Notes under the pieces: model-generated
The model's database searches: none
What the model was told of the DNA's origin: nothing
What the model saw: the letters and a program-made list of their open reading frames with translations, nothing else
Origin: Talpa occidentalis
Taxonomy: Eukaryota; Chordata; Mammalia; Eulipotyphla; Talpidae
Length of the DNA: 64,000 bases
Direction: 5' to 3'
Assembly (NCBI RefSeq): GCF_014898055.3
Contig: NW_023601322.1
Location: forward strand, 65,686,740 to 65,750,739
In this document: in pieces, positions 24,230 through 36,736 of the stretch
How the letters are laid out: the number at the start of each line of letters is the position of its first letter
How positions within the stretch are numbered: position 1 is the first letter of the stretch
Program-made: the position numbers and the translations under genes

Positions 24230-24490
24230 GGATCAGGAAAAAGACTAATTATAATAAATTTAAAAATCAAAATCAACAGGCACCTATAAACCTATTATAA
24301 TAAATTTAAAAATCAAAATCAACAGGCACCTATAAACCAGAGACACACTATAGGGAGTAGAAGGGGAAGGCAGTAGGATCAAAACAAGGGTGGTGGGAAT
24401 TTTATGGGGACTATAACCAAGATGAAAATGCATACATTGTACAAAAATGAAAAATTATGTAAAAAATATATAAAATTAAAAAAAAAGAGA
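24230..24490 (+). mobile_element. L1 3' end with an internal 46-bp tandem duplication
   Basis: It shares its order with the L1 end at 43850-44095 ('caacaggca-cctataaa-cagagacac', 'ttttatggggactataacc', 'attgtacaaaaat'), so both belong to one L1 lineage. A 46-bp unit starting ATTATAATAAATTT is present twice (24248-24293 and 24294-24338). Confidence 0.8.
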
Positions 24491-24879
24491 AAGGTATGCC
24501 CCCTGGTCCTGTCATGATCTTTTCACGGATGTAAGAGACTGCCCTCCTTTCACACCTGCCCAACTTCTTGAATTATGCATAGGTGCACAAAGATAAAAAT
24601 CCTCACTAGGACAACAAACAAGTTCTCTGGGGACCTGCATTCAATGGATTCCTAGTACCGCTATGTCTCATTTTAGGGAATGATTTTATTTTAACTTTTA
24701 ATCCCAGAACTAACAATACATACAAACTGGCGAGTAGGAAAAGGAGAAAATGCTAATCATTGTTTTATTATAGAAACCACTCTGTAATAAACTAGTGAGT
24801 TTCCTTCCTACTCTAAAATCATGATTTTATAAAATTCCGCTTACTCAGCTTTTCAGATACAATCCTATATTTATTGCAA
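24491..24879. other. No recognised feature
   Basis: AT-rich, unrecognised. Confidence 0.5.
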
Positions 24880-25400
24880 TGAAAAATGTACACACCCTTC
24901 CCCTAAAGTTCCATTTCTAAGCATTCATCCCACAGATGTGATCACTGGGGTACCAGGGTCAGGTAACAAACTGAAGACAGCAGCATTGTGTGCAACAGTA
25001 AAGGGCTGTAAATCATCCAAGTGTCTACCATGAGGGGACTGGATAAAGAAATGCTGTTATCGCCAGACAATGGAGTACAATGCAAGGTCAAAGATGAAGT
25101 ATCTCTATATGTGCCAATGTGGAATATCTAAAATACATTCAAACAGTACAATATGCAAATGTATGCAAAACAGTACATGTGGCATGCTACTGAAAAAATA
25201 CATAAATATGTATTTGCTGGCACACATTAATTATATCAGAAGAATACTTAAGAACTGGTAAATCTTGCTTCCAGTAGAACTAGGGATCAGGTGATTGGAG
25301 GAATTACAGGGATACTCACATTCCTTTTGTCCATTTTGAATTGTGTAGCATTTATAGGTATCACCTACTTAAACTATTTTAAAAGAAATACAGATATGAA
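24880..25400 (+). mobile_element. Old L1 3' fragment
   Basis: 'caacagtaaagggctgtaaatcatccaagtgtctaccatgaggggactgg' and 'gacaatggagtacaatgcaagg' (quoted in part) are diverged L1 ORF2-end phrases. Plus strand. Confidence 0.7.
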
Positions 25401-26599
25401 TTAAAGTAAAAATGTCTTTTAAACTTAATTTTATGTGCGCAGCTCATACGCAGTTTTGCACCTGACCAGAAGTACAATAAGAAGACAGTCAGAATCTGCT
25501 AAGGTTTTAGTGCTAGCTGACAGTCTCTGTGGCACAGAAACAACCTCAAATTTAACTCAGTCTGCCTACAAATCTACCCAAGGTCTCATAGGAGGAACCT
25601 GTTTATATTTTCAAAAGGTTCAAATTGGCGTGGAATAAACTTAAAAGCACATTTGATATTTATATCAGATGAGTTTTGAAACCTACCTGTATTTCAAAAT
25701 GGGGTTTGATTTTGGCTTTTCCTGTGTGGTAGCAGCAGGCATCAAAACGTAGCTACTGGTTTGCCCCACAGAAGCCAGTCAGTTAGCTAGGATTGCTGCA
25801 GAATTCCCAAGCCCCTTAAACCTTTTTCCATCTAGCAAAGAAAACAAACACACACCCCAGGAATCTCCTCTTTCTAAATATAGTAGGCAACTGTCCAGTC
25901 TCCAAACTCACCCTCTACACCATTCTGTGCCTTCCAACCAAGGTGAAATGAGCCAGATGTAAACACACCGTGACAGCTCAGGCCCACACTGCCAAGCTGT
26001 TTTCCTTACTGCTTCCTCTCTTTCTCCACTCTGGGTCTCTGTAAAAATGTGTAAACCCTGGTGACTCTAATTTGTAAACATTCCTTTGGACACTAATGCT
26101 GTTTTTCTCACCTTAACAAATGTGACTTCCTTTCTGGTCCCTGAAATATGAGGTCAGTATACCTGTTAGATATGGACACAGCCCCATCCCATCTCTCCTT
26201 TTATCTGTAAAATCCTGCAGCTCAGCAAGGATATCGGACAGGTCCAAAGCTAGTAAGAATATAGCCAATTAAGTGTAACCTCTCTCCTTCTCTCTCTCCC
26301 ACTCCCCCCACCACCACCCCCCCACACACACACATGCCAATTTGTTTGTTTTCTTTTTTCTTATCCTCTGGTTCTTTCAGAATCTGTGTCAGTGCCTAAC
26401 AGAAGGGTTTATTCTGTTGTTTCCAATTTAAGCAAAAGGTTAAGCTATAGAAACATGAGTTAAAATACTCAAAAGAGCACCAGACAAATATCAACTGCCT
26501 ATAGCAATGCAAAGGACCTAAACAGCACATGTCAAAGAGCTTGTAGAAATTGGAGGTTATCAACAATTTTACTAGGTGAACCTGTTCCACAGAAATGCT
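25401..26599. other. Unrecognised; pyrimidine and CA-rich patch at about 26281-26335
   Basis: CTCTCC-rich then CCACC then (CA)n low-complexity patch. No genes or known repeats seen. Confidence 0.5.
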
Positions 26600-26975
26600 G
26601 GGACCTACACACAAAGGTGGGTATGCGAAGGATCACTGTAGTACTTCTCTAATGGTGAAAAATTTATGTCCTTCAACAGTAGACTGAGTGAGCTGTGGTA
26701 TATCCACATAGGAGCGCTCTTTGTGGTCATTAAAAATAATGTACTATGCACATGAACTGACATGGAAGATCTCAAGACTGAGTATTAATCAGAAAAGCAA
26801 AACAGAACAACTCATAAAGTGTAATCCCATTTACAAAACAAACAAACAATTATGCATGGTAATAAATCAAGAAAAAATGTACAATATATGAAACTATTGA
26901 CAGTGGTTCACTCAGGAAAGGGGGTGCTTTATATATTTCCATACACTTTTATTCTCTTTTGAGAATGTTTTCATG
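26600..26975 (+). mobile_element. Old L1 3' fragment
   Basis: 'aatggtgaaaaatttatgtccttcaacagtagactgag', 'gctgtggtatatccacatagg' and 'aaaataatgtactatg' (first quoted in part) mark an old L1 end on the plus strand. Confidence 0.7.
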
Positions 26976-27129
26976 AACTAGCTGCATAGTTTTGTCTCTG
27001 CACTATAAAGCTAGGTCATTTGTTCATTCCCTCCCACCACCCCCCCTCCTTATTTCCCTTCTAACTTTGTTTCAGAAGACAGTACCATCATGTACATAAT
27101 TGCTTACGACAAAAAAAAAATATCTGAAT

Positions 27130-27600
27130 CATTCTTGACTCTCTCATTTCCTTTCATAGCCCAAACCCAATCAAACAGCAAATACTCTGGACTCTACTAA
27201 AAATACCCAGAATCTGAACCATCTCCAGTGCAGCCACTCTAGCCCAAGGTGCCACTGCCTCTCACCTCACCTGCTATAACTCCCACCTATCCTTCTCTCC
27301 ATCTGTTACACTATTCTACACACATTAGTTGCCATGATCTCTTAAAAACACAAGTAGGATCCTGTCACAATTTCCCATAGTTGCCCATCACACTTGGAAT
27401 AAAACCCAAAGTCCTTTATGGGGCTGAAGACCCTATGACCCAGTTTCTGGACGTTCCCTGTTCATTTGCCATCAGTCTGCTCCAGTCAATCTGGCCTTCC
27501 TCATCTCTCTGCTAATCCTCAAACACTCTCCCTCTCCCCTCAGGTGACAGGTGACTTCTATACCTGCTACCTCTACCCTAAAGTACTTACTGTGGTCTAG
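27130..27600 (+). mobile_element. L2 LINE relic
   Basis: The run 'gccatgatctcttaaaaacacaagtaggatcctgtcac' to 'cttggaataaaacccaaagtcc' and 'gaagaccctatgaccc' (quoted in part) is the familiar L2 3' coding/UTR region. Confidence 0.75.
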
Positions 27601-28109
27601 GACTTGGAAGACATCATAAAAGCAGAGCAGGGTTCCATATTTATTTATTTATCCATAGCTTTCTACTGATAACCAAAAAAAGATCATTTAAAATACAATG
27701 GGTTATAATTTTAAAAATTAAAATGAGGTTCAGTCTAAAATTTAAATGTAGAAACACCAAATTTGACTGTTGGCTGCATTTTGGTATCCCTACCTTGGCT
27801 AACTTAAAAATGCAATGGCCTTTTTTTAAGTCACCTTCATGAAATGCTTTCCCCAGTGGCTAAATGGGATAATGGTTCCTCCCTGGGCCATCCTCCTTTT
27901 GTCAGTTCAAGGGGGCAAAGTCCAGTCCTGAGCATCTATTCAGAGGGACACTCACTGGGCAAAACGGAGCATAGACCTGAAGGTAGATCTCATAAGAACT
28001 ACTTCCTAAGCCCTGGGATCCTGAATTTGATGGGTCAAATGCATCTGAGGTTAAAGTAAATGGATGCCAAAAGTCCCCAAAAGAGAAGCAAATGTACAAA
28101 ATATACTGA
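27601..28109. other. No recognised feature
   Basis: Unrecognised intron sequence. Confidence 0.5.
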
Positions 28110-28975
28110 AAATATACTGAATGCTATTTATTTAATCCAAATTTTATAAGACAAAGATGGAAAATCCAAGATATACTGCCCAACAGAAAGATACTAATAG
28201 ACATTTCAACAAAGAAAATGTACTAATGGCCAGTAAGCACACGAAAGGACATTCAACATTATTAGTCATGGGAAATGCAAATTGAAACTACAATGAGGTA
28301 ACATGTCACACCCACTAGATGGCTACAATTAAAAAGACAGAATAACAAGTATTGACAATGACATGGAGAAACTGGAACCCTCATGCATAGATGGCAGTAA
28401 TTTAAAAGGATGCTTCCTCTGAGGAAAGCAATCAGACAGGTTCTTAAAAAACTAAATGTAACTTCATCGTACCACAAAGTAATTCTATTCTAAGAAACAA
28501 AGAAAACATAAATCCACACAATAGCATGTAAGCAAATGATTATTGCAGCATTGTTCACAAGAGCCAAAAACTTGAAACAACCCAAGTGTCCATCAGCTGG
28601 TAAATGAATACAGTATGATTTACAAAATGGAATACCGTTCAGCAAAGAAAAGGAGCAAACTACTCACACACGCAATAACATGGATGAATGGAAGAAAAGT
28701 ACGCACAGTTAAAGAAGTCAAATGCAAAAGACCACATACAGGGCTATTCCATTTAGCTTAAAATTTCAGAAAGGACAAGTCTATAGCAACAGACTTAAGA
28801 CTTGAGGTGAGAAGGGGAGTGCATTTTGGGGATGAAAGAAACACTCTAAAATGGGATTAGGATGGTAGGTGTATAAATCTGTAAAAGAACTGCAAGCAAA
28901 TTTGTATACTTAAAACTGGTGAATTTTACAATAAAGTTATAAAATGAAGCTACATAATGAGCTACTTTGAAAAAA
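28110..28975 (+). mobile_element. L1 3' fragment
   Basis: 'agtcatgggaaatgcaaattgaaactacaatgagg', 'attgcagcattgttcacaagagcc' and 'ccaagtgtccatcagctgg' are conserved ORF2-end phrases, followed by a 3' UTR ending 'aataaagttataaaatgaag'. It contains many stops. Confidence 0.88.
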
Positions 28976-28984
28976 ATACACCTC

Positions 28985-29238
28985 CTGGGCCTTCCTGGTG
29001 GCACAAGGGGTCGTAGCCTCTACAGCACGATTTCAACCCCCGGCTAGCCAAGGAGCAATACACTTGGTGCGGCAGACCTCTCCTGTCTTGCCCGCTGCTC
29101 CCCTCAGCAGTGTATTTCAGTCCGTCTGCCTGTTCTGTTTCCCACTCTGTCTCTGGTGGGTCCCTCACCCCCAGTATCTCTGGCCTATACTCCAGCTCTT
29201 GTATACATAAATAAATAAATCTTAAAAAAAAAAAAAGA
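28985..29238 (+). mobile_element. Young tRNA-derived SINE
   Basis: Head GGGCCTTCCTGGTGGCACAAGG, shortened tRNA part, and tail AATAAATAAATCTT plus A run. It sits between two L1 fragments. No clear duplication. Confidence 0.88.
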
Positions 29239-29790
29239 ATATATCTATTGAAACAGCTATATAGTACACTGATATGTGAATTCCAAGGGTTAATGTTAGG
29301 GGAGGTGGGGACAGCAGGATAAAAAAGGGGAAAAATATCTTTTCATGGCCTTAAAAGAGAAAGAATAGTCTTAATGATAGTTGTTGCAATTAAACCTCAG
29401 AAACAAAATATTCAATCATAAAAAGGGGTGAACTTGTGATATAAACAATAAGGATGAACCTTGACAATATTATGCTAAGTGAAATAAACCAGACATGAAA
29501 GGACAAGTACTATATTATTCCACTCACATGAAGTACTTACAGTAGTCAAATTCACAGAGGCAAAAGATGGAATAAAGCTGACCAGGGGTTAGGAGGAGGG
29601 GCAAATGGAGAATTATTTCATGAGTACAGAGTTTCAGTTTGGGAAGATGAAAAAGTTCTGGAAATAGATACGACTGATCATTATAAACATTGTGAATGTG
29701 CTAAACATCACTGAACTGTACAATTAAAAGTGGCTGAAGTGGTAAAGTTTGTGTTGTGTGTGTTTGACCACAATAAAGAAAAAACCGACC
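29239..29790 (+). mobile_element. L1 3' UTR fragment
   Basis: 'gctaagtgaaataaaccagacatg', 'gtggctgaagtggtaaagtttgtg' and terminal 'accacaataaagaaaaaa' are an L1MA/MB-like 3' end. The first 150 bp are unassigned. Confidence 0.8.
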
Positions 29791-30790
29791 AATAAGAAAA
29801 CTCAAACAACCCAATTAAAAAATAGGCAAAAGATGTGAACCAACACCTCATCAAAGAAGTTGTACAGATAGTAAATAGGCATGTGAAAAAATGTTCACTA
29901 TAACGTTATTAAGGAATTACAAACTAAAAGAGAGTAATCAGATACCATTACACACCTATTATAATGGTTAAATCCAAAACACAGATTAAATGCTGGTGAG
30001 GATGCAGAGCAACAGGAACTCTCATTCACTGCAAATGGAAATGCAAAATTGTACAGCCAACTTTGGAAGACACTTTGGCAGTGTCTTACAAAATTAGACA
30101 TGTTCTTACCATATGATGCAGCAATTGCACTCCTTGGTATTTACCCAAATAAGCTGAGAACTTATGTCCACATATAAACCTGCATACAAATGTTTATATA
30201 AGCATTATTGATAACTGCCAAAACTTGGAAGCAACTAATATGTCCTTCAATAGATGAATGGATAAACAAACTGTGGTACATCCAGACAATTCAGTCAATG
30301 ATAAAAAGCAGTCAAGCCACAAAAAGATATGGAGGAACCTTTAACGCATATTGCTAAATGAAAGAAGCCAATCTGAAAAGGCTACATACCGTATGATTTC
30401 AAAAATAGGACAGTCTGGAAAAGGCAAAACTAGGGAAGCAGTAAAAAGGCTTGGATGAAAGCCTGCCAAGGAGGGAAGGAAGAGTGAATAAGTGGGTCAC
30501 AGAGAAGTTTAAGGGCAATGAAACTACTCTGTATGATATGGTAAATGGCAAATACATGTTATTTGTATAGATTTGTCAAAATTCACAAACTATTCTACTA
30601 GAAGAGTTAATCCTAAGTAAGGTACACTATAGGCTTAACACTATCACTTTTGTAACATATGTACCACACCAACGCAGGATGTTAATAATAGGGAGGAAAG
30701 GGAAGAAAAGGTGTGAGGAGCTATATGGGAACCCTATACTTTCCACTCAATAGTTCTATAAAGGAAAAAAATAGTCTTTATTATAAAAAA
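29791..30790 (+). mobile_element. L1 3' fragment (ORF2 end plus 3' UTR)
   Basis: 'aaacaacccaattaaaaaataggc', 'gctggtgaggatgcagagcaac' and 'ccatatgatgcagcaattgcac' are ORF2 phrases followed by a 3' UTR. It is the third L1 end in a row on the plus strand. Confidence 0.88.
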
Positions 30791-31729
30791 GGGTGGGAAG
30801 AGAGCTTAGGTCTTAGTGGGTTGGAAACTACCCATTAAATGCCCTTTATTCAATCCAGTCAAGAAGAATGGATTAAAGTGGGAGGATTTTAAAAAGTGTT
30901 ACATTAAAGCTACCAAATCTTGTTTGGATTTAATTTGCTGTTGTTTATATTTGTATGAGTAATACTCCAAATGTCAGTATTACAAATTACCGTTTATAAA
31001 TAATTGGGAAATTTCCTTTGTCCCCTTTTATTCACAAACTGCAAAAGCAAAGCAAAGGAACTAAGAAAAACTTCTTACTACCTAGTTCCATATCCATTTA
31101 TTCCATTAAGATTTTGTAATTATTCCTAAACAAAGCAGGTTGGCATTGAACATCCTTTGGGAGTTTATGCCATTCAATAAATGCTCATCTCCCTTTTAGG
31201 CTATTGTCAAAAGCCTAAACCAAATTCTAGAGTCAAAATGGTGATATACTTTAAAGCAAGAAACTCTTTGATGTCTAATTTTTTTCACTCTTGTTTTACT
31301 GAGTAAGAGGATGAACCATTTATCTTGCCAAACAGGCCCAGGAAAGGGGTTTTGGCCTGACTGTTCAACAGTTTATTACCCAGTTGAAAGAGAATCACTA
31401 GTAATCATTTAGTGATTCAATCATTCCAAGAGAAACTGTTGTTTCACCAAGCCAAGAGATACTTCACTTGCCCCTTTTTGGCCTATGATTCTTCAGTCCT
31501 CTGATGGGGAGAGACAAAACTTCAGAGCACACTACAAAATATTATCAATTCTTTGCTATATAAAACCCAGAGTCTGAAAAACAACTGGGAGATTATTCTC
31601 ACTTAATCTAGCACCTGCTGTAAGTTTCTCCATTCTCAGGTCTGTATCTATGAAGAATTGGCATCTTTCACTCCAGCATCTTTATGGAAGGCACTGAAGG
31701 ATTATATTTAACCAAGGCCCTACAGTTTA
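30791..31729. other. No recognised feature
   Basis: AT-rich intron sequence, nothing recognised. Confidence 0.5.
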
Positions 31730-31915
31730 CTGCCAGGATCAAAACTTATTTGCACAACTTCCTAGCTGTGTGACCTTCTACAAGTTCTCCCAACTAGAAA
31801 ATTCAGAAAAACAAGAGTATGCATCTCACAGGATGGAGGTAAGGGGTAATGAAACAATAATTGCACTTAGCATAGGACTGGGCACTTGCTAAATGCTCGG
31901 TAATCAAGAGCTGCT
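31730..31915 (+). mobile_element. MIR SINE relic
   Basis: 'cttcctagctgtgtgaccttc' is the MIR core, followed by 'gcacttagcataggactgggcacttgctaaatgctcggtaa' (quoted in part). Confidence 0.85.
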
Positions 31916-32104
31916 AGCATTCTTATTAGACTATCTACTTATTTCTTATTCTACCTGTTAAAATTCACTGTGGTTGCCTGGAAGATGTACAGGAGAGAGA
32001 ATTACTAACTACCAGAATGCAATGAAAAAGACAGGTCATTTCCAAAAAGACAAAAATGATGGGCTTAACTTGAAAAATATAAACACAATTCCTTCAGATT
32101 GGAA

Positions 32105-32410
<306 letters not shown>

Positions 32411-32769
32411 CAGACCACAGAGTAAGGCTCTATTCAGAATCACACCCACATGTCCCAAGTTGACTGAAAGCTCACTGAGAGAAGGGACTGGGTTCTTAGT
32501 ATCACTTCAGTTATCTCCTCTGCTCCCATCAATGTACCATAAACTAGAATCCACTCCCCTCTCATTGGTTGGAAACACAAAGGCACACCTGAGTTTTTCT
32601 AGACCCTGGGACATGGTCTATTCTTTAGGACCGCATCTCTATAAGCAGCTTCCCTCCAATCTGAAGGAGAGTAACTTATTAATTTGAGGTTTCTCCAGCT
32701 GAAATTAGAATCAAGAAATGTGTGCCTAAAGTTGGTTACCACTATCTAGGATAAAGTGATTAAAATTGT
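32411..32769. other. No recognised feature
   Basis: Unrecognised intron sequence. Confidence 0.5.
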
Positions 32770-33020
32770 ACTTTGGATTTCCAGAGTAGGCAAATCTATA
32801 GAAGCAGATAATACATGAGTGGTTGACTCAGGCTGTGGGGAGAAAGAAGAGCTGGGAGAAAGGGGTAAGTGATGCTAATGGGAATGGGGTTTTTGGTGGT
32901 AATGAAAATGTTCTAAGATTGTACAACATACTAAAAACTATGTAACTGGATGATGTAAATGGATGACCTAGATGGTGAAGTGAAGTATATCTCAACAAAG
33001 TTGATATTTTTAAAACTGCA
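32770..33020 (+). mobile_element. L1 3' UTR fragment
   Basis: 'gtaatgaaaatgttctaagattg' and 'gtgaagtatatctcaacaaagttga' are L1 3'-end phrases on the plus strand. Confidence 0.7.
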
Positions 33021-33589
33021 CTTCTCACACTCTCTCAGAAACCAGAAATCAAATTCAAAGGGGGCTATCCCCAGCAACAAGTCCATAAATAGTCAAGAGG
33101 GAAAGAAATACAGTTTCTAAAAACCAACAACAACACTCAAAATCAACAGCCTAATTCATTTTCATTTCTATGAAACCACATTTGGTTTGCCACTGAGTCT
33201 GTGAGACAGTCAGACATGAAGTCCAATGTATCCAGTGTATTCTGCAAGCTTTTCCTACGGAGAAGCAACCAGCCCAGCCACTGAGGAGGGAAGTTAATTC
33301 AGCAAGAACGTTGAAAACTGAAGCTACCAGAATGCTATTTGGGAACAAAAAAAAGATGTCAAGAGACTGAATTCTTTTCTTTTTAACAATAATCACAACT
33401 TTATACACATAGGGCTATCAGGACTCTTCCCCAGTTGTTAATACACACACAAGTGTTTAAGCTGCCAATAACAGACATGAAGGAGGCACTGCCTAAATAG
33501 CTCCTTGCACCCAAACCGAAAAATGTCTCTCTGCTCTTAGAGACTTTTGCTCCAAGTCTTGATAACCCTGATAAATAGAAACAACTACC
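33021..33589. other. No recognised feature
   Basis: Unrecognised intron sequence. Confidence 0.5.
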
Positions 33590-33795
33590 ATTCATTGAGC
33601 AAAGCTCTGCACCAGATTTCCCCCTAAATGCTTTCTTGATATGCACTGATACCCAAAACAACCTTAGGAGGTCAGAGTGGCTATTCCCTTTTCATGCCAG
33701 AGGAGCTCCGCTTTAGTAACTTGCCCAGAGTCAACCAGTAAGTGATGGGATAAAGATTCAAACCCAAGGAATCCCGAAAATCTTTAATTCTTCCA
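33590..33795 (-). mobile_element. MIR SINE relic
   Basis: 'taacttgcccagagtcaaccagtaagtg' and 'gattcaaacccaagg' are reversed MIR core phrases (first quoted in part). Confidence 0.8.
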
Positions 33796-33844
33796 GTCTG
33801 AACTTCATCTCCAGGCCCTATCAATCGCTACTGAAAGAAAAAAA

Positions 33845-33969
33845 GCCCTTACATACACAATCCTCTTGACAGGGACACCGACTGATCAGGTCAAGGAAAA
33901 AGAGCCCTTACATACACAATCCTCTTGACAGGGACACCGACTGATCAGGTCAAGGAAAAAGAGCCCTGG
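33845..33969. repeat. 59-bp tandem duplication (two copies plus a stub)
   Basis: The unit starting GCCCTTACATACACAATCC is at 33845-33903 and repeated exactly at 33904-33962. The first bases of a third copy (GCCCT) begin at 33963. Confidence 0.95.
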
Positions 33970-34184
33970 TTAAATGGGTATCCACAGAAAAGGTCTGGCG
34001 CAAATCAGCACAGAAAAAACCCACCTGGGAGTCACCAAGACTCTACTCCACATCAAATAAGAATTTTCTACAAAAATCAGGACTTTTTGAAATGTAGGAC
34101 CCAAATTAGTTTACTACTCTCATGAGTCCAGACTCTTGTTTATCAGATTCACAAGGCAAGTCAAGAGACAACTAATGTAGACAA

Positions 34185-34350
34185 CAACTTTACTTCAGGG
34201 TTTAAGTCCACAAGCTTTGGAATCAGACAATGTGTGCTTATATATATTTAATTGCTGTGTAGCCCTCAGCAGGTTACTGACCTCCCTGATGTTTAGTTTC
34301 CTCCTTTATAAAAGGAAGCAGCAATAACAATAACCTAATTGAACTATGGC
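34185..34350 (+). mobile_element. MIR SINE relic
   Basis: 'aagctttggaatcagacaatg', 'ttgctgtgtagccctcagcagg' and 'tagtttcctcctttataaaagg' follow MIR. Confidence 0.8.
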
Positions 34351-34429
34351 AACCCCTGGAGGCCAATTTTATTGCCTTAACGCACAAATTTAAGCCCAAC
34401 AATCTGTCAATACTAATTAAAAATAAAAT

Positions 34430-34680
34430 CATAAAATTTTAGAGCTTGAAGAGACTGAAAATCAACCAAATATTACTTAAATAATTACATGTCTGTTTTA
34501 TATATTCATTTTTTAAAACACAGGCTTTACAGTAGTGACAAGGATGATATGGAGAAAAATAAAAAGCACGTACAAATAGAGAGGCATTCAACGCACCAAG
34601 TACTAATGACAATAGAATGCCTAAAGTCTGGGGCATGAACGCTACCCTCTTTATTTTAAGAGGTTAAATGACCAGTTCAA
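34430..34680. mobile_element. Probable old MIR/MamSINE-type relic
   Basis: 'cataaaattttagagcttgaagagac' resembles the start of the element at 11340 and 45890. The 3' part is weak. Confidence 0.35.
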
Positions 34681-34984
34681 TTAGTAGTTAGTAGCAATGG
34701 AAGACTTAGTAGTAAGAAATGGACTTACAGAGATTAGAAAACCTAGTTCTCCATCAGTCTCCTCCCCAAGTGATAGGCTGTTCCAGTGCACTACATAACT
34801 TCAATAACATTTGAACCCTCTCATTCCTACCCAGAGAACTCTTACCAAATCCCCTAGCACTCCTGCAAAAAAATAGTATCAAGCAAATTGTCTATCACTC
34901 AAATGCACCCTCTTCAGATTCAAGGTCAGCATACTAAATGCAAGTCCAAATTCCCGTGGGCATGGTCCAAGGATCCATTCTGGA

Positions 34985-35225
34985 CAAGCAGCATGGCAGA
35001 ATTAAGAGCTCTGCAGCGCCAGGCACTGCATCTCTAGCTCAGCTCATGTGGGGGTTCAAAACTAAGACCTGCTAGAGCTGTGTAGCTCTGGGGTAGTGAT
35101 TCACCCAAGACTGCTTTCTCATTTGTAAAATGAGTAAGGGCTATGAGATAACTCATGGGTGAAGCAGTGCCTATCCTGAGTGTCCAGCACACAGCGCACA
35201 CTCCAAACATTAGCTGAATAAAGCA
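34985..35225 (+). mobile_element. MIR SINE relic
   Basis: 'ctttctcatttgtaaaatgag' and 'agtgtccagcacacagcgcacac' fit the MIR core and 3' end. Confidence 0.75.
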
Positions 35226-36169
35226 GAGGCCCAATAAAAATTCATGGTCCCTACCTAAATGTGAGCCCCTAACTTACTCCAAACCAGGGATGTGTTTACT
35301 GAACCAAAGATGTCCCTTATCACTGACAAAAAAGAATCTGTTTATATTTTAGGTCCCAGCCTCCAGAAAGACTGCCTCTGAGAAGCCTCTAGACATGTCA
35401 CAGCTCTAAGTCTATTTCACCCCAAAAGATTGGCACTGACAGCCCTGGGGCTCCACAATCTCTCCTCTTCATTTTTTAGAAACAACAGGCTCCCAAAATG
35501 ACACCACGGGCATTTGACTTCTGTAAATCTTTAAAAGAGGCCTGGGGACAAGTCTCACACTTAGGACCTTCCTCTGCCAATGAAACCTTACCTAGAGAAA
35601 AGATAAGAAATCCATCCCAGCAACAAGAAAACTAAAGTCAAAGGCAGTTCACTATCTACCCCCATGTTAGTCCTGATTCTGAAAACTAAGATAGACCGAA
35701 CTATTTTTAAATAGGTAGGCTGACAAGACAACCAAAAAATGCTTTCACCATCCAAGGTGGTCATCCCCTGAGCAGGTTAACTGACCAGAGGAAGAAATTT
35801 TTTAGCTCTGCAAAAGCCAAGGGAAAGCCACTCCCCAGAATGCAAATTTCATCTCTCCCCAAGCAAAGGGAAATAAGCAAAAGGTTCGAAAATGTTTAAG
35901 CATGAGTTTAAACTTTTCAGTGGACAGACGACATTCCTTTCAGACTTTGGCGTTTTCAAGGATAATGGGCGAGGTAAAAGGGAGAGCGAGGGAGCCAGAG
36001 AGGGAGAGCGTCAGGATATGTTCGTTCTATTTTTAAACCCTCGCCCACAGTTTAGAGTAAAAGAACACTCTGATTCTGTACTCCCACCCCTATCACCTTC
36101 TGCTAAATCCAAGAATCAGAACCTGCACACGTACATCATCCTGAGTCAAGACTTGGGGGTTACTGGCTG
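35226..36169. other. Repeat-poor promoter-proximal intron 1
   Basis: I recognise no interspersed repeat in this 940 bp next to the CpG island. It could hold intronic regulatory sequence, but I cannot show conservation from one genome. Confidence 0.45.
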
Positions 36170-36736
36170 CCCTACTCCAAAGAATGGAGAGCGAGGCTAG
36201 CCGACCACGCCACCCAACCCCTCTCTGGGCTGTGCCGGTGCTTTTCGGAGCACCCAGCCGCGCAGAGCAGCACGGGGCTGCGTCCTCGGAGCCGAGCAGG
36301 CACAACTCGCCTTTTCCCGAGGAGAGGCAGCGCACCCTTGGCCCGGCACAATCCGTTCCCAAGGCTGGGCGCCCAGGGGTGAGCAACTCTTCCCCAAGAG
36401 GAACCCGCGTCGTGGACGCTCGGGGGTTCCCCCACAGGCTGCGGCGCGCCGAGCGCCAGCGCGCCACTCCCGGGACACCTGTGTGCCGCGCACCCCCACC
36501 GCGGCGCCCACGGCACCTCTCGCGCTCGGCCACCTCCCAGCCATCCCGGAATGCCAACAGCAGGCGACGGGTCTCTTTCTTCCTCATAGTATTGCTGGCT
36601 CGCCCATTTTACATACCCTTCCCGCCTCATGACCAGCATCCGCAGCCGTCCCTCGGCGCCCCAGGGGCACCAAAAAAGCGGCCAGCGCCGCGCTCCCGCC
36701 CGGAACCCCCGTCCCCGCCGGGCCGGGGCCACTCAC

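Noticed and set aside
33845..33969. CRISPR-like direct repeats
   Set aside because: The repeats are head to tail without spacers, in a mammalian intron. They are a tandem duplication.
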